From the NCBI GenBank assembly GCA_947175225.1, contig CAMWLX010000276.1, positions 1-5,084 on the forward strand: a DNA stretch of 5,084 nt. Direction: 5' to 3'. Position numbers and translations under genes: made by a program. Below the pieces are notes generated by a model, which was given only the letters and a program-made list of their open reading frames with translations, made no database searches and was not told the origin of the DNA. Position 1 is the first letter of the stretch. The number at the start of each line of letters is the position of its first letter. This stretch comes from an uncultured Porphyromonadaceae bacterium. GTDB taxonomy: Bacteria > Bacteroidota > Bacteroidia > Bacteroidales > Muribaculaceae. Positions 1 to 5,084 of this stretch are shown here, piece after piece.

Positions 1-379
1 TCTCATGGCTCTTATGAGTATTGTGGCAACCTTGAGCGAACAGCGCGTACACAACCCCAACCAACTTCCGGATACGCTGGTAGGGGATATGGAATGTTGG
101 ATTGATGATATCAATTCGCAATGCACTCCTCCTGACAGTTTCATACTTCCGGGTGGAACACCATTGGCCACACTGATGCATCAGGCAAGAGTGACCGCAA
201 GGAGGGCTGAGAGGAATCTATGGCATCTTAATGAGATGGATCCTGTGCCTGAGAATATTCTTCAGTACGTCAACCGTCTGTCTGACCTTTTCTTCATTAT
301 GGCACGTCATGAACTTCAGCACTCGGGTTGCATGGAGGAAGCATGGCGTGAATTTGGTTATAAACGAAAAAAGAAATGA
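1..379 (+). CDS. pduO: PduO-type ATP:cob(I)alamin (corrinoid) adenosyltransferase, 3' part
   Basis: This cytoplasmic enzyme transfers the 5'-deoxyadenosyl group of ATP to the cobalt(I) of a corrinoid, forming the Co-C bond. The reading frame is open to the left edge (position 1 is the last base of a codon), and the visible 125 codons are shorter than the family's usual 180-200 residues, so about 60 N-terminal residues, including the N-terminal ATP-binding segment, lie outside. Numbered from the Met at position 5, three PduO/MMAB signatures are visible: FILPGG at 46-51, the arginine-rich helix ARVTARRAER at 61-70, and NRLSDLFFIMAR at 90-101. These match the human MMAB segments CRRAER and NRLSDYLFTLAR. 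The Met at position 5 is probably internal. The C-terminus ends in a lysine-rich tail. The stop overlaps the cobQ start as ATGA, implying coupled translation. The family assignment is firm; the true start cannot be seen. Confidence 0.93.
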   Translation, partial: LMALMSIVATLSEQRVHNPNQLPDTLVGDMECWIDDINSQCTPPDSFILPGGTPLATLMHQARVTARRAERNLWHLNEMDPVPENILQYVNRLSDLFFIMARHELQHSGCMEEAWREFGYKRKKK

Positions 380-1845
380 AACGATTGTCTCCTATAATGT
401 TGGCAGGCACCGGAAGCGATGTGGGCAAAAGTCTCATAGCAACCGGTCTTTGCCGTATTTTCAAGCAGGATGGTCGCAATCCGGCTCCGTTTAAGGCTCA
501 GAATATGGCATTGAACTCATATGTCACCCCCGATGGGTTGGAAATAGGGCGGGCTCAAGCCGTTCAAGCGGAAGCTGCCGGCTTACCGTGTATTGTTGAG
601 ATGAATCCAATTCTCCTCAAGCCTTCAGGAGAACATACCTCGCAAGTGGTCTTGAATGGCAAACCATCCGGCAACCGAGATGCCTACAGCTATTTCCGGA
701 AGGAAGGGAAAGAGGAGCTTCGTGCTATTGCACATCAAGCTTTTGATCGTCTTGCGGGTAGTTTCAATCCAATCGTGATGGAAGGAGCCGGAAGCATATC
801 GGAACTCAATCTGCGTGATGGCGATATCGTGAATATGTCGATGGCTCGCTATGCCCATGCAAAGGTAATTTTAGTGTCAGACATAGACCGTGGCGGCGTA
901 TTCGCCAGTGTATATGGCTCGATAATGCTTCAGACGCCGGCAGACAGAAAGTGCATCAAAGGGATAATTATAAATAAGTTTCGCGGCGATCTTCGCCTTT
1001 TTGATGATGGACGGAAGATTATGGAGGATATTTGTGGTGTCCCGGTGCTTGGGGTGGTGCCGATGGCTTCCCATATCCACATTGACGAGGAGGATTCTGT
1101 AGCATTGGGAAAAAAGGGCTTCTATGCTTCGAAAGACAGGATAAATGTTGCAGTGGTTTTGCTAAAGCATATTTCCAATTTCACAGATTTCAATATTCTT
1201 GAACGTCATCCACACGTGAATCTTTTCTATACAGCATATCCTGAAGATTTGGATGATGCAGATATAATAATACTGCCGGGCAGTAAAAACACATTGGCTG
1301 ACCTCCTTGACCTACGTAAAAGGGGGGTGGCAAAAACTATTCTCGAAGCCAGAGAGAAAGGTAAGACAGTCATTGGTATATGTGGCGGTTATCAGATGAT
1401 GGGGAAAGAGGTGTGTGATCTAGATGGAATCGAGGGGGATTTAAAGTACCTTCCCGGTCTTGGACTTCTTCCGATAGAGACGGTGATGAGTGGGCACAAG
1501 ACCACGAAACAGGTAAAGTTCCGTTTTATGGAAGATGAACGCACGTGTGAAGGCTACGAGATACATATGGGACGAACTGAAACCTCAAGACCATTCATCT
1601 GGCGTGAAGATGGAACAGAGGAAGGTTGCATGGTTGATGAAAGATGCTTCGGAAGCTATATTCACGGCATTCTTGACAATGCCGCCGTAATCGACTTTAT
1701 CCTGAAGCCATTTCTTAATAAAAGGGATACAGACTATTTTGACCCATCGGCATATAGACAAAGACAATATGATCTCCTTGCTGATTGGCTGAGAGAATAT
1801 GTTGACATTCCACGGATTTATAAAATTATGACAACTAATGATTGA
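376..1845 (+). CDS. cobQ: Cobyric acid synthase (adenosylcobyrinic acid a,c-diamide amidotransferase)
   Basis: CobQ/CbiP uses ATP and glutamine to amidate four side-chain carboxylates (b, d, e, g) of adenosylcobyrinic acid a,c-diamide, giving adenosylcobyric acid. Its 489 residues match the usual full length. The N-terminal dethiobiotin-synthetase-like ATPase domain has the P-loop GTGSDVGKS (11-19), followed by FKAQNMALNS, GAGSISELNL (from 137) and DIDRGGVFAS (from 169). NFTDFN (268-273) leads into the class I glutamine amidotransferase domain, with the nucleophile Cys336 in GICGGYQ and catalytic His430 in YIHGIL. The start at 376 shares ATGA with the upstream adenosyltransferase stop and places the P-loop at the usual distance from the N-terminus. 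The 3' end overlaps the next gene by 8 nt. No damage or missing catalytic residue is seen. Its substrate is already adenosylated, which fits its place after the adenosyltransferase. Confidence 0.97.
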   Translation: MKRLSPIMLAGTGSDVGKSLIATGLCRIFKQDGRNPAPFKAQNMALNSYVTPDGLEIGRAQAVQAEAAGLPCIVEMNPILLKPSGEHTSQVVLNGKPSGNRDAYSYFRKEGKEELRAIAHQAFDRLAGSFNPIVMEGAGSISELNLRDGDIVNMSMARYAHAKVILVSDIDRGGVFASVYGSIMLQTPADRKCIKGIIINKFRGDLRLFDDGRKIMEDICGVPVLGVVPMASHIHIDEEDSVALGKKGFYASKDRINVAVVLLKHISNFTDFNILERHPHVNLFYTAYPEDLDDADIIILPGSKNTLADLLDLRKRGVAKTILEAREKGKTVIGICGGYQMMGKEVCDLDGIEGDLKYLPGLGLLPIETVMSGHKTTKQVKFRFMEDERTCEGYEIHMGRTETSRPFIWREDGTEEGCMVDERCFGSYIHGILDNAAVIDFILKPFLNKRDTDYFDPSAYRQRQYDLLADWLREYVDIPRIYKIMTTND

Positions 1846-2851
1846 TGGACATGGCGACGATCTTTTCCGTTATAAGGAAAAGGTGAAAATAAACTTCAGC
1901 ACAAACATACCGCAGACGGTGAATCATGACGGACTTGTGACACATCTGTATCGTTGTGGCGCAGTCTTCAAAAACTATCCTGAACCGGAACCTCGTAGCG
2001 TAGAGAAGCGGTTAGCTGCACTTCACGGTACGACCGAAGGCCACATTATTGTGACGAATGGAGCGACAGAGGCAATATACCTCATTGCCCAGGCTTTTGC
2101 TGGTAAGAAGTCAGCGATAATTGTTCCGACATTTCGGGAATATCAGGATGCATGCAGGGTGTTTCATCATGAAGTGAAATTTATAGGCTCTTTAACTGAA
2201 ATAAAAGCGTGTCAGCCGGATTTGGTTTGGCTGTGTAATCCCAACAATCCGACCGGAAGGGTATTTGATCATAATGCTATGATTGAGGCTATCGATAGTT
2301 TCTCGGAAATTCTATTTGTCGTAGATCAAGCCTACGCCAGCTATTCGGTAAAACCAGTGCTCACGGAGAGAGAAGTACTGGAAAGAAGAAATGTGGTCCT
2401 TCTGCACTCGATGACCAAACAGTTTGTGGTTCCGGGCCTAAGGATTGGTTATGCTGTCGGCTCCCCACAGATATTGGATAGTCTTCGGATAATCAGAATG
2501 CCATGGGCGGTAAACTCTATCGCCATTGAAGCTGCTCACTATCTGCTCACACACTCAGATGATTATTTGGTAGAGTATAAAAGACTTCATAATGAAGCAT
2601 TAAGGGTATCTTTATGTATGAAAGAATTGGGAATTGAAGTTGAGCCAACCGACTGCAATTTTGTATTGGCTCTGTTACCCGACCGGAAGGTGTCTGAATT
2701 GAAAGAATGGCTGATTAATACTCATGGTTTACTTATTCGTGACGCATCCAATTTTGAAGGATTGACTTCACGTCATTTCAGGATAGCCGTGCAAAGCCAT
2801 AAAGAAAACGACAAACTTATAGATGCATTGAAAGAATGGATATCATTGTAG
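1838..2851 (+). CDS. cobD: L-threonine-O-3-phosphate decarboxylase, PLP fold type I
   Basis: In the Salmonella naming, CobD decarboxylates threonine phosphate to (R)-1-amino-2-propanol phosphate, the linker CbiB attaches to cobyric acid. The 337 residues show the aminotransferase class I/II fold: NGATEA (74-79) at the cofactor phosphate site, NPNNPTG (134-140), Asp163 and Tyr166 in DQAYASY for the PLP ring, the Schiff-base Lys194 in SMTKQFVVPGLRIGY, and Arg315 near the C-terminus for the substrate carboxylate. SMTKxxxxPGLRIGY resembles CobD more than histidinol-phosphate aminotransferase (HisC), and the N-terminal HG and INFSTNI resemble the CobD HGGN and DFSANI motifs, though HGG reads HGD here. 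The protein is slightly shorter than the Salmonella enzyme (364 residues). The start overlaps the cobQ end by 8 nt and the 3' end overlaps cbiB by 16 nt. A HisC-like transaminase is the main alternative, but the position just before cbiB makes the decarboxylase far more likely. Confidence 0.9.
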   Translation: MIDGHGDDLFRYKEKVKINFSTNIPQTVNHDGLVTHLYRCGAVFKNYPEPEPRSVEKRLAALHGTTEGHIIVTNGATEAIYLIAQAFAGKKSAIIVPTFREYQDACRVFHHEVKFIGSLTEIKACQPDLVWLCNPNNPTGRVFDHNAMIEAIDSFSEILFVVDQAYASYSVKPVLTEREVLERRNVVLLHSMTKQFVVPGLRIGYAVGSPQILDSLRIIRMPWAVNSIAIEAAHYLLTHSDDYLVEYKRLHNEALRVSLCMKELGIEVEPTDCNFVLALLPDRKVSELKEWLINTHGLLIRDASNFEGLTSRHFRIAVQSHKENDKLIDALKEWISL

Positions 2852-3768
2852 CCATATTGCCATTAATAATAGGGTGGATTCTTGATTTATTATTCGGAGA
2901 TCCTCCTGCTCTGCCTCATCCTATTGTCTGGTTCGGCAAAATGATAGGGTGGTGTGAACACAAGTTCAATAGTGGGAATCATCGTAAGCTGAAAGGAGGC
3001 TTAACTGCTATTGCACTCATTTCAATTGTATTTTTACTGACATGGCTATTGATTAAGTCAATTTCCGGTTCAGTATGGGTTAATGTAGTGGTACAATCGA
3101 TTCTGATTTTTTACTGTCTTGCAGGAACAACACTTATAAAAGAGGTAAGAATGGTGTTTGAGGCTGTAGATAAGTCATTGGAAAATGGCCGCAGACAGGT
3201 GGGCAGAATAGTTGGACGTGACACAGCAAGTCTCTCTACAGATGAAATCCGTACAGCAGCTTTGGAGACTTTGGCGGAGAATCTCAGCGACGGAGTGGTT
3301 GCTCCTTTGTTCTGGTATGCGATTCTCGGTTTGCCCGGAATGGTGGCATATAAGATGATTAACACGCTTGATTCGATGATCGCATATAAGAATGACAGAT
3401 TCTGTCAATTCGGGTATCTGGCAGCAAAAATCGATGACGTGGCAAATTATATTCCGGCACGTCTTACAGCGCTATTGATGATAATTGTCTCGGGTAGATT
3501 CTCGCTATTGTCTTTTATCAAGAAATATGGTCGGGAGCACGCGAGTCCAAACAGCGGTTATCCTGAGGCGGCGTTGGCTGGTATATTGGATTGTAGGTTT
3601 GGAGGCACGCATGACTATTTCGGGGTGAGTGTCTACAAACCCTATATCGGTGATTCTTATCGTGACTTCAATTATTCCGATGTGTTAAAAGCGATAGCGG
3701 TCAATCGGGAAGTAGAAGCGTCAATGATCCTGATAGCTTGCGGCATTAGACTTCTATTTCTATTATAG
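2836..3768 (+). CDS. cbiB: Adenosylcobinamide-phosphate synthase, integral membrane protein
   Basis: CbiB (CobD in Pseudomonas naming) joins aminopropanol phosphate to the f-carboxylate of adenosylcobyric acid, giving adenosylcobinamide phosphate at the inner membrane. The 310 residues match the usual 300-320. Family motifs appear in order: DLLFGDP (17-23), HPI (28-30), GRDT (127-130), ETLAENLSDG (144-153), NTLDSMI (176-182), KIDDVANYIPAR (198-209) and HASPNSGYPEAALAG (235-249). Hydrophobic stretches lie near 3-20, 54-76, 79-100, 153-175, 206-224 and 294-310. The start at 2836 lies inside the end of cobD, out of frame, and gives the standard N-terminus; a later start would remove the first helix. 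It is the last + strand gene in the window and meets the PepSY gene tail to tail. The preceding gene makes its substrate, a strong functional link. Confidence 0.96.
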   Translation: MDIIVAILPLIIGWILDLLFGDPPALPHPIVWFGKMIGWCEHKFNSGNHRKLKGGLTAIALISIVFLLTWLLIKSISGSVWVNVVVQSILIFYCLAGTTLIKEVRMVFEAVDKSLENGRRQVGRIVGRDTASLSTDEIRTAALETLAENLSDGVVAPLFWYAILGLPGMVAYKMINTLDSMIAYKNDRFCQFGYLAAKIDDVANYIPARLTALLMIIVSGRFSLLSFIKKYGREHASPNSGYPEAALAGILDCRFGGTHDYFGVSVYKPYIGDSYRDFNYSDVLKAIAVNREVEASMILIACGIRLLFLL

Positions 3769-3835
3769 AACCGTATGGTGGTATTGCCTTGTAAACTTCT
3801 TCATAACTCCTCCTGCCGTATGCTACGGTCACCAT
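3746..3835 (-). CDS. Possible 29-residue open frame coupled to the PepSY gene (doubtful)
   Basis: On the - strand the PepSY stop codon and an ATG overlap as TAATG, a common arrangement for coupled translation. The frame from that ATG runs 29 codons to a TAA inside the convergent end of cbiB. The predicted peptide begins MVTVAYGRRSYEEVYK and ends GSIIEIEV; it has no signal peptide or membrane helix and matches no family I recognise. It could be a small downstream partner, the remnant of a longer gene, or chance. The frame is short, its last 23 nt overlap cbiB antisense, and no conservation can be tested here, so confidence is low. Confidence 0.15.
   Translation of the reverse strand: MVTVAYGRRSYEEVYKAIPPYGSIIEIEV
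3769..3834. other. Convergent intergenic gap between cbiB and the PepSY gene, weak hairpin
   Basis: The 66-base gap separates the tails of two convergent units. A short perfect hairpin, CCGTA-TGC-TACGG at 3816-3828, has a 5-bp stem and 3-nt loop. A second possible pairing joins ATGGTG (3775-3780) to CACCAT (3830-3835), too far apart to be a typical terminator. No run of T follows the hairpin on either strand, so an intrinsic terminator is not supported. The transcripts may overlap at their 3' ends or end by a Rho-dependent route; this is inference. Confidence 0.4.
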
Positions 3836-4914
3836 TATGACTCGCGGTGCTTTCTCTTTATAGTCAGTCGCTTTATCCATAAATAGTAACCGCTGATAGG
3901 AAGTATAGCTCCTATAATCACACAAATCAGATAAAATATTTTTGAAATCCACCCGAACCATGACCCGACATGAAGGGTATATATCCATCCCTTGATATGA
4001 TTTGATTTGCTTTTTTCGCCGTAAGGAATTACAGTTTGGATTTTTCCGGTTTCTGGATTTATTTTATAAGAAGTCGTTGCTTGCTGATTGCCGAACCTAC
4101 CGATTATTACATCAGCCTCATTTTGATACATTCGTATTTCATTCTCCCGGTTTTGCGACTTTATTTCGGTGTATACTCTTTCCCAAGCGGCATAGTTTTC
4201 TGCTGGGGTTTTATGACTTGAAGATTTGGCGACATCTGTCCCAAAAATTGAATAAAATCCAGTTCGATACCATCCGAATGACCAGTTCAGTCCGGTCAAT
4301 ATACATATGACTAAGACTATTGTACTGACAACGCCTCCTACGCAATGAAAATCAAACCAAAAACGATAACATCCTTTGTCGGTGGAAATCGTAAATTTAT
4401 TCTTTATATTGCTTTTATTGGGCCACCAGACAATTAACCCTGATAAAATGATAAGCAGCAACGTAAGAGTCGTTATTCCAATCACCAGTTTTCCGGTCTT
4501 TGCTCCAAAAGCCCCATCTGCCTTTGATTTTCCGAACAAACGCCGATGGGCAGCACTGGCTAATTTGAAGATTTCGGCTCTCTCATATTTCCCGATAACT
4601 TTTCCTGTATATTGGTCAACCCAAAGAGCAGCCATAGCGGGCTTTGCAAGCATGACCTTGTATGCATGTTCTGAGTCAGGATAGGTGGTAATCCCGACAA
4701 TTTGATTGCTACCGGCGAGATAGTTTTCTGTTGATTTGAGAATTGAATCCAATGGAAGAGGTTCTTCCCCATTGGAATAGACTTCTGCCTGTCCGATATG
4801 TCCGAAATCCCTCTCGAAAATAAGAATTGCCCCTGAGAGACAAATCAAAGTGACTATCAGACCTAAAGGCATTGACAGCCACAGATGTATTTGTTTGAAA
4901 ACTTTTTTAATCAT
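3835..4914 (-). CDS. PepSY-associated TM protein, candidate membrane reductase under B12 riboswitch
   Basis: This inner-membrane protein of 359 residues belongs to the PepSY_TM family, whose members include haem-binding reductases that release iron from siderophores (FpvG and FoxB types). Four membrane helices are predicted near 11-33, 143-164, 192-212 and 322-347, with periplasmic PepSY-like segments between helices 1-2 and 3-4 containing VDQYTGKVIG (99-108) and INPETGKI (285-292). Histidines sit where the family places its candidate haem ligands: His10 (KQIHLWLS), His123 (AAHRRLFG), His190 (DFHCVGG) and His315 (TLHVGSWFG). The MIKKVFKQIH start is the basic N-terminus usual before helix 1; it follows A/T-rich sequence without a Shine-Dalgarno site. 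The gene stands alone, since convergent cbiB follows, and a cobalamin riboswitch lies about 46 nt upstream. Control by B12 suggests a role in corrinoid uptake or reduction rather than iron, but the substrate is inferred. Confidence 0.9.
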   Translation of the reverse strand: MIKKVFKQIHLWLSMPLGLIVTLICLSGAILIFERDFGHIGQAEVYSNGEEPLPLDSILKSTENYLAGSNQIVGITTYPDSEHAYKVMLAKPAMAALWVDQYTGKVIGKYERAEIFKLASAAHRRLFGKSKADGAFGAKTGKLVIGITTLTLLLIILSGLIVWWPNKSNIKNKFTISTDKGCYRFWFDFHCVGGVVSTIVLVICILTGLNWSFGWYRTGFYSIFGTDVAKSSSHKTPAENYAAWERVYTEIKSQNRENEIRMYQNEADVIIGRFGNQQATTSYKINPETGKIQTVIPYGEKSKSNHIKGWIYTLHVGSWFGWISKIFYLICVIIGAILPISGYYLWIKRLTIKRKHRES

Positions 4915-4960
4915 AGTTAATTATTTTATTCCAGAAATAATCAGTCTATAAAAATGTCAT
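4915..4960 (-). promoter_or_regulatory. Riboswitch expression platform with hairpin at the PepSY start
   Basis: Between the riboswitch core and the PepSY ATG, an all-A/T 7-bp stem pairs 4920-4926 (ATTATTT) with 4935-4941 (AAATAAT) around an 8-nt loop that reads CTGGAATA on the - strand. The stem ends five bases from the start codon. The loop CTGG is complementary to CCAG in the loop of the P5 hairpin (5055-5061), so this may be the L13 element whose kissing contact with L5 forms when cobalamin binds. It would then cover the A/T-rich initiation region and reduce translation. The leader has no terminator-like GC stem with a T run, favouring translational over transcriptional control. The stem is weak by itself and the loop match is only 4 bp, so the model is tentative. 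Confidence 0.5.
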
Positions 4961-5084
4961 TAGGCAGGTTTCCTGACTTAGCCCATACCTTGCCGGCCTT
5001 CCCTCCTTGTGGAAGTGACCATAGTTGGCAGGTAGATAAAAGGGGCTTTACAGTAGCTGGCACTGTCCCGGACTCACACCGGAT
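4961..5084 (-). ncRNA. Cobalamin riboswitch (AdoCbl-type), 3' part, cut by the window edge
   Basis: Read on the - strand, this RNA shows the conserved cobalamin riboswitch landmarks in order: GGTGTGAGTCCGG (5068-5080); the P5 hairpin ACAGT/ACTGT (5062-5066 with 5050-5054) with loop GCCAGCT; a helix joining 5043-5047 to 4980-4984; a nested arm joining TACC-TGCC (4986-4994, one bulge) to 5027-5034; an inner CTTCC/GGAAG hairpin (4998-5002 with 5011-5015); and the near-invariant B12 box AGTCAGGAAACCTGCC (4963-4978). About 124 nt are present; the 5' strand of P1-P3 and the promoter lie beyond the right edge. The element binds cobalamin and normally lowers expression of the downstream gene, here only the PepSY membrane gene. 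Identification is firm; ligand preference between adenosyl- and other cobalamins cannot be read from the visible part. Confidence 0.95.

Noticed and set aside
231..494. Alternative + strand frame spanning the adenosyltransferase-cobQ junction
   Set aside because: It is out of frame with two confidently assigned genes and has no family features.
625..1080. Minus-strand frames inside cobQ
   Set aside because: They are antisense to conserved CobQ motifs and their peptides look low in structure, with no recognisable domain.
3763..3814. A - strand AGGAGG motif four bases before ATG opening a 13-codon frame
   Set aside because: The frame is very short, ends inside cbiB, and strong Shine-Dalgarno use is not typical of this kind of genome; probably chance.
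3816..3828. Hairpin CCGTA-TGC-TACGG as an intrinsic terminator for either convergent gene
   Set aside because: The stem is only 5 bp with a 3-nt loop and neither strand has a following T run.
4002..4684. Plus-strand open frames of about 60-100 codons opposite the PepSY gene
   Set aside because: They lie fully antisense to a well-supported membrane protein gene, show no recognisable domain, and reflect its hydrophobic codon pattern.
1..5084. tRNA or rRNA genes, CRISPR arrays, insertion sequences, attachment sites
   Set aside because: No direct repeat arrays, transposase motifs, terminal inverted repeats or tRNA-like folds were seen by eye on either strand.

Overview
The window holds part of a cobalamin (vitamin B12) gene neighbourhood. 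Protein style, moderate GC, A/T-rich translation starts without consistent Shine-Dalgarno sites, and this gene set all suggest a member of the Bacteroidota, probably order Bacteroidales. This is inferred from sequence character only; the genus cannot be named.

Positions 1-3768 (+ strand) carry four overlapping genes for the middle of adenosylcobalamin synthesis. They are the 3' part of a PduO-type corrinoid adenosyltransferase, cobyric acid synthase (cobQ/cbiP), a PLP-dependent L-threonine-O-3-phosphate decarboxylase (cobD), and adenosylcobinamide-phosphate synthase (cbiB). Consecutive genes overlap by 4, 8 and 16 nt, so this is almost certainly one operon with coupled translation. Its logic follows the pathway: adenosylate the corrinoid cobalt, amidate the side chains to cobyric acid, make aminopropanol phosphate, then join the two as adenosylcobinamide phosphate. 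The nucleotide-loop genes (cobU, cobS, cobT) are not seen, and the operon stops at cbiB within this window.

Positions 3769-3834 are a short convergent gap with no convincing terminator. A 29-codon reading frame on the - strand starts inside the stop of the next gene, but it is only weakly supported.

Positions 3835-4914 (- strand) encode a four-helix PepSY membrane protein with the histidine pattern of the family that includes haem-binding siderophore reductases. Upstream of it, 4961-5084 on the - strand is the 3' portion of a cobalamin riboswitch. A small hairpin between riboswitch and start codon could form the L5-L13 kissing contact. The PepSY gene is the only sizeable gene downstream of this riboswitch, because the cobalamin operon runs in from the other side. 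The most interesting reading is that the PepSY protein is a B12-repressed membrane component acting on corrinoids, perhaps a corrinoid reductase or uptake accessory. That function is inference.
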